The position numbers and the translations under genes are program-made. The notes below the pieces were generated by a model, which saw only the letters and a list, made by a program, of their open reading frames with translations, was not told the origin of the DNA and made no database searches. From assembly GCA_009777485.1 (NCBI GenBank), contig WRLT01000008.1:1-64000 (forward strand): a stretch of DNA of 64,000 bases, given 5' to 3'. This document shows positions 57,701-64,000 of this stretch, one piece after another (within the stretch, counting starts at the first letter, position 1; each line of letters starts with the position of its first letter). This DNA comes from Bacillota bacterium (GTDB lineage: Bacteria; Bacillota; Clostridia; Christensenellales; Pumilibacteraceae).

Positions 57701-58246
57701 TTGAAAAAACGCTGTCAAAAATTGCATGGTACACTAATAGCGGCGATTATGTCGGCGTTAGTTTTTGGTTTAGCAGGCTGTTTTGGCGGTTGCATTGAAC
57801 CTAAAAATACGGTGTGGGAGTATGTAAATCACCATAGCGGAGAGGGTATTACGATTCTATCGCTAAAAGACAACTCCATTTTAACTGAGGGCAACGTATT
57901 AACTTTGCCAATTGAAGTTGACGGCAAAAAGGTTATGGATTTTGGAAGACTTGCTTGGACGCAGCGCACATACTTTAATCCGGGCACGCAAGTAGAAAAA
58001 ATAATAGTACCGGACGGAGTGCCGATAGGTGAATATTTTTGGGGGGAAAATATTCCTTTGGTGGTAGAGTTTTTATCGGAAAATCCTAGCCACCGTATTC
58101 CAGGAGGCGTTGAGTTTGATGATAAGATTCGTACACTAGTTGTTCCAGACGGCGCAAGTAGAGCTTATGGCGAATCTTTGTATGGTCCATTTTATAGAAT
58201 GAGAATTATTGAAAAATCAACATACTTGTCGCAAAGTAGTGACTAA
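57701..58246 (+). CDS. Putative lipoprotein with short LRR-like motifs
   Basis: 181 residues from TTG 57701. Signal peptide LKKRCQK plus hydrophobic core and lipobox LAGC, then GCFGGC. The mature part has two strand-like segments, EKIIVPDGVPIGEYF and RTLVVPDGASRAYGES, resembling BspA-type leucine-rich repeats, but too few for a clear assignment. The ribosome site AAAGGAG is 12 bases from the TTG; an ATT at 57695 is an alternative start. A+T-rich compared with the enzymes around it. Shares start type, SD distance and a C-F-x-x-C lipobox motif with the lipoprotein at 46826-47425. Confidence 0.75.
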   Translation: MKKRCQKLHGTLIAAIMSALVFGLAGCFGGCIEPKNTVWEYVNHHSGEGITILSLKDNSILTEGNVLTLPIEVDGKKVMDFGRLAWTQRTYFNPGTQVEKIIVPDGVPIGEYFWGENIPLVVEFLSENPSHRIPGGVEFDDKIRTLVVPDGASRAYGESLYGPFYRMRIIEKSTYLSQSSD

Positions 58247-58294
58247 AAAATATGTTTAAAAAAATTGTGCAGGAATAAATTACCCCAAAAACGC

Positions 58295-58324
58295 TTGACT
58301 TTATAGTAAACGGTATGCTATACT
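58295..58324 (+). promoter_or_regulatory. Promoter of ileS
   Basis: TTGACT (58295-58300), 18-base spacer, TATACT (58319-58324); +1 predicted near 58331, just before the leader hairpins. Confidence 0.8.
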
Positions 58325-58330
58325 GCTTAT

Positions 58331-58487
58331 AAGGTTGACAGTCCGTGCGGGCTTTTAACCGCTTCCGCTGCCGCGGCTTTCTAGCAAAGAAAGTGTGCGT
58401 CGGCGTATTTTTTAGACAATGTAAATCCGCACCGCGTTGGGAAACGCTTGTACTCAATCAGCGTTTCCGTTTGGAGGAAGTACCCTT
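58331..58487 (+). promoter_or_regulatory. Structured attenuator-like leader of ileS
   Basis: About 155 bases with four parts: hairpin 58333-58360 (GGTT...AACC, loop GTGC); a terminator-like hairpin 58366-58405 with inner stem CTTTCT/AGAAAG and six T at 58408-58413; a possible alternative pairing of 58395-58399 with 58428-58432; and a hairpin 58440-58468 ending just before GGAGG (58474-58478). Bases 58429-58436 (GCACCGCG) match the end of the T-box sequence, but the TGG that binds the tRNA end is missing, so I do not call a T-box. Confidence 0.55.
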
Positions 58488-61400
58488 ATGTACGAAAAAA
58501 TTGACCCCTCATTAAATTTTGCCGAAAGAGAGCAAAGTATTATTAAGTTTTGGCAGGAAAACCGCATTTTTGAAAAAAGCATCGAAAACAGAGCAGACGG
58601 CAAAGACTTTACCTTTTACGACGGCCCGCCTACGGCAAACGGCAAACCGCACATCGGGCATATTTTAACCCGCGTTATGAAAGACCTTATCCCGCGCTAC
58701 CAAACCATGAAAGGCAAGCGCGTTTTGCGCAAAGCAGGCTGGGATACGCACGGGTTGCCTGTGGAGTTAGAGGTAGAAAAGGTTTTAGGCTTCGACGGCA
58801 AGCAGGATATAGAAAAGTTCGGCGTAGAGCCGTTTATCAAAGCCTGTAAAGAAAGCGTATGGAAATATCAAGCCGAGTGGGAAAAAATGAGCGCGCGCGT
58901 AGGCTACTGGGTAGATATGGATAAGCCCTACATCACCTACACAGACGAGTTTATCGAATCGGTTTGGTGGAGCATAGCCGAGATTTTTAATAAAGGCCTT
59001 ATCTACAAGGGGCATAAGATTGTGCCGTACTGTCCGCGCTGCGGAACGGCTTTAAGCAGCCACGAGGTAGCGCAAGGCTATAAGGATATCGAAGAAATGT
59101 CGTGCGTGGTTAAGTTTAAGGCCGCCCAAACAGACATTCCCACCTATATTCTTGCATGGACAACCACCCCGTGGACGCTGCCGTCTAATACCGCGCTATG
59201 CTTTCACCCCGACCACGATTATGCGTGTATCGAGGCAAACTCTGAGCGGTTTATTTTAGCAAACGCCTTAATCGGCAAGCATTTTAAAGAGGGCGAATAT
59301 ACCGTAATAGACGTTAAAAAAGGCAGCGAGTATCAGCATTTTGCCTACGAGCCGCTGTATAATTTTCATACATCGATGTTATCCCCGAAAGACAAGGCGC
59401 ATTACGTTACCACCGATACCTTTGTTACGCTTAACGACGGTACGGGCGTAGTGCATATCGCGCCCGCATTCGGCGAGGACGATGCCGCCGTAGGCCGCCG
59501 CTACAATCTGCCGTTTATTCAGCTAGTAGGCGCAGACGGCAAATTTATTGCCGAAGCGGGGCAGTTTGCGGGCGTATTTTGTAAAGACGCCGACAAAACC
59601 ATTTTAGGCGATTTAGCCGCGCGCGGTTTGCTGCGCAGCAAAATCCCGTTTGCACACAGCTATCCGTTTTGCTGGCGGTGTCATAAGCCGCTTATTTACT
59701 ACGCAAGAAGCTCGTGGTTTATTAAAATGACCGCTGTAAAAGAAGAGCTTTTAAAAAACAACGCGTCCGTCAACTGGATTCCCGATACCATCAAACACGG
59801 GCGCATGGGCAACTTTTTAGAAAACGTAGTAGACTGGGGAATTTCGCGCGAGCGGTACTGGGGTACGCCGCTGCCTATTTGGGTATGCGGTGCGTGCGGC
59901 AAGACGGAGGCGTGCGCAAGTAAGGCGCAGCTTAAAAAGCGCGGCGGCATAAAAGGCAAAATCGAACTGCACAAGCCCTATGTAGACGCGGTAGTCTTTA
60001 CGTGTACATGCGGCGGAAAAATGTCGCGCACGCCCGAAGTAGTGGATTGCTGGTACGATTCGGGCGCGATGCCGTTTGCACAGTGGCATTATCCTTTTGA
60101 AAATAAAGAAATGTTTACCAATACATTTCCCGCCGATTTTATATCGGAGGCGGTAGACCAAACACGCGGCTGGTTTTACACCTTGCTTGCCATATCCACC
60201 CTGCTGTTTAACCGCGCGCCCTTTAAAAACTGTATCGTATTAGGCCACGTCAACGATAAAGACGGCCGCAAAATGAGCAAGCACTTAGGCAACGTAGTAG
60301 ACCCGTGGCAGGTGTTAGATACGTGCGGCGCAGACGCCGTGCGCTGGTATTTTTACACGTCCTGTGCGCCGTGGTTGCCCAGCCGCTTTTACCCAGAGGC
60401 AGTAGCGGAGGCACAGCGCAAATTTTTAGGCACGCTATGGAACGTATGTTCTTTTTACGCGCTGTACGCCAAAATAGACGCCTTTAATCCCGCACAATAC
60501 GACCTTAAAAAATGCAAGCTAACCCTAATGGATAAGTGGATTTTATCCGAACTTCATTCGCTTACCGATTATATCGATACCTGTCTTGCCGAATACAAAA
60601 TAACCGAATCCGCGCGCAAAATAGAAGAATTTACCGACGCGCTTTCTAACTGGTATGTGCGCCGCTGCCGCGAGCGTTTTTGGGGCAAAGGCATGGAAAG
60701 CGACAAAATTAGCGCGTACATGACGTTGTACACGGTGCTGCAAACCTTAAGCAAGCTTATCGCGCCCTACGTTCCGTTTATTGCCGAGAGCATTCACCAA
60801 AGCTTTGTGCGTCCGTTCGGCACACAAAAAGAATCGGTGCATTTGTACGATTTTCCCGTATCCGATAAAAAGCGCGTAGACAAAAATTTAGAAAGCGAAA
60901 TGCGTACCGTGTTAAGCGCGGCCGCGCTGGGCAGAGCGGCACGCAGCGGCGCAAGTATTAAAAACCGTCAGCCGCTGTCTAAGCTGTATTTGGCAGGCAG
61001 CGAAATTAAAGAGCTTTCCGACGCGTTAAAAAGCGTACTGGCGGACGAGCTTAACGTAAAAGAGGTAGAAATTGTGCGCGACACAGGCGGCTTTGTAGAT
61101 TACGAGGTAAAGCCGCAGTTAAAAACCTTAGGCCCTAAATACGGCAAGCGGCTAAACGAAATCCGCACGCATATGGCGGCAAACGCTCAAGCGATTGTCG
61201 AGGCTGTCAACGCAGGCGGCGAATACCGTTTCAGCGCGGCAGGCGAAGAGGTTTCTCTTAGCGGCCAAGACGTACTAATTTCAGCAAAAAATAAAGAGGG
61301 CTTTGCAACCGAATCGGCAAATGCTTTGGCAGTAATTTTAGATACGCGCCTTACGGCAGAGCTTATCGAAGAAGGCTTTGTGCGCGAGCTTATTTCTAAA

Positions 61401-61610
61401 ATTCAATCTCTGCGCAAGGATTCGGGCTTTGAAGTAACCGACCGCATCGCCCTAACCTACGGCGGCGACCCTTACATAGAGGAGATTTTTACTAAATTCG
61501 GCGGCAAAATTGCCTCCGCTACGCTTGCCGATACTATTCAAAAATCCTCCGCAGGAACCGTCTGCGAACTCAACGGCAAAACCGCGCGTTTAGGAGTAAC
61601 AAAGAAGTAA
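58488..61610 (+). CDS. ileS: Isoleucyl-tRNA synthetase, eukaryote-like type 2
   Basis: Charges tRNA-Ile; 1040 residues from ATG 58488 (SD GGAGGAAG). Class I motifs: PHIGH in PTANGKPHIGHILTRVMKD (about 45-63) and KMSKH near 594 (DKDGRKMSKHLGN). CP1 editing domain (WTTTPWTLPSNTAL) and zinc-type cysteines CPRCGTALSSHE and CWRCHKPL. Sequence style (MYEKIDPSLNF..., WKYQAEWEKMSARVG) is that of the type 2 form found in archaea, eukaryotes and some Clostridia, known for low mupirocin sensitivity. In-frame upstream codons lie in the leader hairpin and were not used. Confidence 0.96.
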   Translation: MYEKIDPSLNFAEREQSIIKFWQENRIFEKSIENRADGKDFTFYDGPPTANGKPHIGHILTRVMKDLIPRYQTMKGKRVLRKAGWDTHGLPVELEVEKVLGFDGKQDIEKFGVEPFIKACKESVWKYQAEWEKMSARVGYWVDMDKPYITYTDEFIESVWWSIAEIFNKGLIYKGHKIVPYCPRCGTALSSHEVAQGYKDIEEMSCVVKFKAAQTDIPTYILAWTTTPWTLPSNTALCFHPDHDYACIEANSERFILANALIGKHFKEGEYTVIDVKKGSEYQHFAYEPLYNFHTSMLSPKDKAHYVTTDTFVTLNDGTGVVHIAPAFGEDDAAVGRRYNLPFIQLVGADGKFIAEAGQFAGVFCKDADKTILGDLAARGLLRSKIPFAHSYPFCWRCHKPLIYYARSSWFIKMTAVKEELLKNNASVNWIPDTIKHGRMGNFLENVVDWGISRERYWGTPLPIWVCGACGKTEACASKAQLKKRGGIKGKIELHKPYVDAVVFTCTCGGKMSRTPEVVDCWYDSGAMPFAQWHYPFENKEMFTNTFPADFISEAVDQTRGWFYTLLAISTLLFNRAPFKNCIVLGHVNDKDGRKMSKHLGNVVDPWQVLDTCGADAVRWYFYTSCAPWLPSRFYPEAVAEAQRKFLGTLWNVCSFYALYAKIDAFNPAQYDLKKCKLTLMDKWILSELHSLTDYIDTCLAEYKITESARKIEEFTDALSNWYVRRCRERFWGKGMESDKISAYMTLYTVLQTLSKLIAPYVPFIAESIHQSFVRPFGTQKESVHLYDFPVSDKKRVDKNLESEMRTVLSAAALGRAARSGASIKNRQPLSKLYLAGSEIKELSDALKSVLADELNVKEVEIVRDTGGFVDYEVKPQLKTLGPKYGKRLNEIRTHMAANAQAIVEAVNAGGEYRFSAAGEEVSLSGQDVLISAKNKEGFATESANALAVILDTRLTAELIEEGFVRELISKIQSLRKDSGFEVTDRIALTYGGDPYIEEIFTKFGGKIASATLADTIQKSSAGTVCELNGKTARLGVTKK

Positions 61611-61613
61611 AAA

Positions 61614-62498
61614 ATGGTGTTGGCAGACGAATGGAAAACATATACGATTGTTGCTACGGGCAGCGGCGAAAAGCTGGAAGACTGGAACGGCGTTAAGCTT
61701 TTGCGTCCCGACCCGCAAATCATTTGGCCTGCCCGCAGCGATTTATCCAAAACGCAAGGGCTGCACGCGCGCTACATCCGCAGCGCAGACGGCGGCGGAC
61801 GCTGGGAGCATTACAAAGACTTTCCCCCCGAATGGGCGCTATCCTATAAAGACCTTACCTTTTTAGTTAAGCCTACGGGCTTTAAACACACGGGGCTGTT
61901 TCCCGAACAAGCCGCCAACTGGGAGCAAATGCGCGCGTTAATCCGCGCCGAGCGCAAAAAGCGCGGCAGCAATGCGCCTCCCGTAAAAATTTTAAATCTG
62001 TTTGCCTATACGGGCGGCGCAACGGTTGCTTGCGCTAAGGAGGGTGCGTTTGTTACGCATGTAGACGCGGCAAAAGGCATGGTAGAGCGCGCCCGCACAA
62101 ACGCCGCGCTTTCGGGCTTAGCCAAGGATTCGGTGCGTTGGATTGTAGAGGATTGTAAAAGCTTTATTCTGCGTGAACAGCGGCGCGCTCAAACATACGA
62201 CGCCGTTATCATGGACCCGCCCTCATACGGCAGAGGCAGCGGCGGCGAGGTATTTAAGTTAGAAGACAGCCTGTACGAAATTGTGCAGCTGTGCGCGGGC
62301 ATACTAACCCAAAATCCGCTGTTCTTTCTGCTAAACAGCTACACAACGGGCTTAGGCGCGTCCGTCATGCAAAACATCCTGCACGCCGCCCTAAAAAAGT
62401 TTAACGGCACCGTAACAGCATACGAGCTATGCCTACCCACGCAAGAAGAGGGAATTATCCTACCCTGCGGCAACTCCGCCCTCTGGTTAAAAGCCTAA
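61614..62498 (+). CDS. Class I SAM-dependent methyltransferase (RlmI/RlmL-like)
   Basis: 294 residues. SAM-binding motif I ILNLFAYTGGATVACA (about residues 124-139), acidic HVDAAKGMVERARTN, and catalytic motif IV IMDPPSYGRG (about 198-207), the pattern of rRNA methyltransferases of the Methyltrans_SAM group. The N-terminal PUA domain of RlmI is not evident. Begins three bases after ileS with a poor SD, so it is probably translated by coupling. RNA target unknown. Confidence 0.85.
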   Translation: MVLADEWKTYTIVATGSGEKLEDWNGVKLLRPDPQIIWPARSDLSKTQGLHARYIRSADGGGRWEHYKDFPPEWALSYKDLTFLVKPTGFKHTGLFPEQAANWEQMRALIRAERKKRGSNAPPVKILNLFAYTGGATVACAKEGAFVTHVDAAKGMVERARTNAALSGLAKDSVRWIVEDCKSFILREQRRAQTYDAVIMDPPSYGRGSGGEVFKLEDSLYEIVQLCAGILTQNPLFFLLNSYTTGLGASVMQNILHAALKKFNGTVTAYELCLPTQEEGIILPCGNSALWLKA

Positions 62499-62508
62499 TT
62501 CATCGCCG

Positions 62509-62640
62509 TAACGGCTAAATAACTAAAATAAATAGCCGTTAAAAAATTCCCCTCTTGAGGGGTGGACGCGTAGCGGACGGGGTGGAAAGAAAAGCCTATA
62601 CCCCCAATCAGACGGGGGTGGAAAGAAATGGACGGAAATG
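62509..62640. repeat. Intergenic palindromic repeat cluster
   Basis: Contains inverted repeat TAACGGCTA/TAGCCGTTA (62509-62517, 62533-62541), palindrome CCCCTCTTGAGGGG (62549-62562), and two near copies of GACGGGGTGGAAAGAAA (from 62576 and from 62611, the second with an extra G). It fills the gap between the methyltransferase and pseudouridine synthase genes and has no coding signal. The GAGGGGTGG...CGGACGGGGTGG style is that of a dispersed element. Confidence 0.6.
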
Positions 62641-62657
62641 ACTAGCGGAGAAACAAA

Positions 62658-63389
62658 ATGACTTTAACCGAATTAGAAGAACAATTAAAAATCCTGCACG
62701 AGGATAACCATGTAATCGTGATAGTAAAGCCGCAGGGCATTCCTAGTCAGGCCGATAAAACGGGCGATACGGATGTTTTAACGTATGTAAAGCAATACCT
62801 TAAAATTAAGTATCAAAAACCAGGAAACGTATATTGCGGTTTAGTGCACAGGTTAGACCGTCCTACGGGCGGGGCGATGGTGTTTGCCAAAACCGATAAA
62901 GCGGCGGCAAGATTGTGCGAACAGTTTCGTGAGGGCAAAATCACAAAAAAATATTTGGCCGTTACGGTAGGCGAGCCGCGTGAAAGCCGCGGCCGCATAC
63001 AAACCTATTTAGTTAAAGACGAGCGCAGCAACGTAGTAAAATCACACGTTGCGGCGGTAGAAAATTCTAAGCTTGCCATACTGGATTATAAAGTGCTAGA
63101 CACCTTTGAGGGCTTATCGCTGTTCGACGTAAACCTTATTACGGGGCGGCCGCACCAAGCGCGCGTACAGCTTGCAAGCTTAGGCACCCCCATTTTCGGC
63201 GATGTAAAGTACGGAAAAAGCACCGTAGACGGCGCGGGCGGCAACGTTGCGCTGTGGGCGTACTCATTAGGCTTTACGCACCCCACCACCCAAGAAACTA
63301 TGGTTTTTAAGGTATTTCCGCCCTCAGAGGAAATCCCATGGAAGCTATTCCCGTTAGAAAAACACATCAACATAGCCAAACCTCAATAA
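62658..63389 (+). CDS. RluA-family pseudouridine synthase
   Basis: 243 residues; isomerises uridine in rRNA or tRNA. Catalytic Asp in HRLDRPTGGAMVFAKT (about residues 65-80), N-terminal DNHVIVIVKPQGIPSQ, and C-terminal TGRPHQARVQLASLGTPIFGD. No S4 RNA-binding domain, like RluA/TruC-type short members. Start ATG 62658 lacks a strong SD (AGCGGAG). Exact site of modification cannot be told. Confidence 0.93.
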   Translation: MTLTELEEQLKILHEDNHVIVIVKPQGIPSQADKTGDTDVLTYVKQYLKIKYQKPGNVYCGLVHRLDRPTGGAMVFAKTDKAAARLCEQFREGKITKKYLAVTVGEPRESRGRIQTYLVKDERSNVVKSHVAAVENSKLAILDYKVLDTFEGLSLFDVNLITGRPHQARVQLASLGTPIFGDVKYGKSTVDGAGGNVALWAYSLGFTHPTTQETMVFKVFPPSEEIPWKLFPLEKHINIAKPQ

Positions 63390-63418
63390 TAAAAAAACAA
63401 TATAGGAGAACCAAAACC

Positions 63419-64000
63419 ATGAAAAACATTCACTACGACATCGAAAAGCTGCTTTCTTACGCACAGGCACACTTATTATTAGACGACCTGGACGTTGTGT
63501 ACGCGCGAAATTTAATCCTAGACGATTTAAAGCTGTCCTCTTACGTCAGCTACGAGGTCAACACGGACGAGCTAGAAGCCCTAGCCTCACCCGAAAGTTT
63601 ATTAGAGCCGATTTTAAACTACGCCACCGAAAACAAGGTATGCTTTATTAAAGACCGCGCAAAGCTTTCCGCGCGTATTATCGGCTATGTATCTAAACGC
63701 CCCTCCGAGCTTGCCGAAATCCACGCCGATTTAGCCGCGCGCAATGTGCAAAAAGCGGACGATTTTTTAAACGACTACCTAGTCAAAAGCAATTTTGTTG
63801 CTTACGCGCCGCTTAAAGAACTTTGCACCTTTAAGCCTAAATCAAAGCCCCCTTCGTCCGCGCTGTGCACGCAGTCTAACGCAGAAATCGAAAATCTTAT
63901 CGCCTACGCACAGTCGCACTTATTATTGCACGACGGCGATGTACCCTTTGTGCGCGGCATTTTGGTGCAAGAGCTTAAAGTAGAAGAAACCGTCCCCGCA
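63419..64000 (+). CDS. galT: UDP-glucose--hexose-1-phosphate uridylyltransferase, N-terminal part (3' partial)
   Basis: Starts ATG 63419 after TAGGAG and runs open to the window end (194 residues). Residues 1-130 match the N-terminus of Firmicutes-type GalT: helix DIEKLLSYAQAHLLL, then DDLDVVYARNLILDDLKL, and LSARIIGYVSKRPSELAEI followed by KADDFLNDYLVKSNFV. From about residue 150 the first segment recurs (EIENLIAYAQSHLLLHD, FVRGILVQELKVEE), an internal duplication not expected in this family. The catalytic region lies outside the window, so the assignment is provisional. Confidence 0.65.
   Translation, partial: MKNIHYDIEKLLSYAQAHLLLDDLDVVYARNLILDDLKLSSYVSYEVNTDELEALASPESLLEPILNYATENKVCFIKDRAKLSARIIGYVSKRPSELAEIHADLAARNVQKADDFLNDYLVKSNFVAYAPLKELCTFKPKSKPPSSALCTQSNAEIENLIAYAQSHLLLHDGDVPFVRGILVQELKVEETVPA

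Noticed and set aside
58423-58440. T-box sequence in the ileS leader
   Set aside because: Only the GCACCGCG tail matches; the TGG needed to pair with the tRNA acceptor end is missing and no specifier-loop stem I motif is seen.
62509-62541. Intrinsic terminator after the methyltransferase gene
   Set aside because: The 9-bp stem has a 15-base loop and is followed by A residues, not T, on the + strand.

Overview
The window looks like chromosome of an anaerobic Bacillota (Clostridia-type) bacterium. The evidence is clostridial gene families: class I two-subunit fumarase, DapL, a split glutamate synthase, type III glutamine synthetase, an eukaryote-like (type 2) IleRS, a Firmicutes-type GalT and an ANTAR regulator beside glnA. 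The standard code fits, promoters are strong TTGACA/TATAAT types, and almost every gene is on the + strand. No rRNA, tRNA, CRISPR array, transposon or phage gene was seen.

Layout. (1) 1-9134: the C-terminal >3000 residues of a giant cell-surface protein built of Ig/cadherin-like repeats, ending in one membrane helix and a cytoplasmic tail. (2) 9306-36737: one very tight gene string, purC-purB-purA-glmS-glnA-ANTAR regulator-purF-carA-carB-guaA-pyrG-hisH-hisF-purL-argG-argH-fumarase alpha/beta-malic enzyme-dapL. (3) 36758-46829: a small 4-TM protein, then lysA-gatCAB and a five-polypeptide glutamate synthase. (4) 46826-50421: a lipoprotein on the - strand, then an AmiS/UreI-type amide/urea channel and glutamine synthetase III (glnN). 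(5) 50539-55519: a NuoE/NuoF/GltD-NuoG-like electron-transfer complex resembling Stn-type transhydrogenases. (6) 55561-57502: gdhA and a catalytically dead half-DapF. (7) 57607-58246: a second lipoprotein. (8) 58295-63389: ileS with a structured leader, a methyltransferase and an RluA-type pseudouridine synthase. (9) 63419-64000: the start of a galT with a duplicated N-terminal segment.

How the genes fit together. The 9.4-57 kb region is sorted by chemistry rather than by pathway. It collects the steps that move nitrogen from glutamine (GlmS, PurF, CarAB, GuaA, PyrG, HisHF, PurL, GatCAB, GltS), from aspartate (PurC+PurB, PurA+PurB, ArgG+ArgH) or from glutamate (DapL). It adds the ammonia-assimilating enzymes (GlnA, GlnN, GltS, GdhA), a likely amide/urea channel, and enzymes that consume the fumarate released by PurB and ArgH (fumarase, malic enzyme). 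The other steps of purine, pyrimidine, histidine and arginine synthesis are absent.

Regulation. Four transcription units in this set (purC, lysA, amiS-glnN, gdhA) start with the same compact leader. Within a few bases of the predicted +1 lies a hairpin with a six-base loop of the form RAWGGY, and its 3' arm is also the 5' arm of an intrinsic terminator. The stems differ between sites but stay paired. Since an ANTAR antiterminator protein is encoded next to glnA and ANTAR proteins bind hexaloops with A1/G4, I infer a nitrogen regulon controlled by ANTAR antitermination, here with one hexaloop per terminator rather than the classical two. This regulon and the chemistry-sorted operon are the most interesting content of the window.
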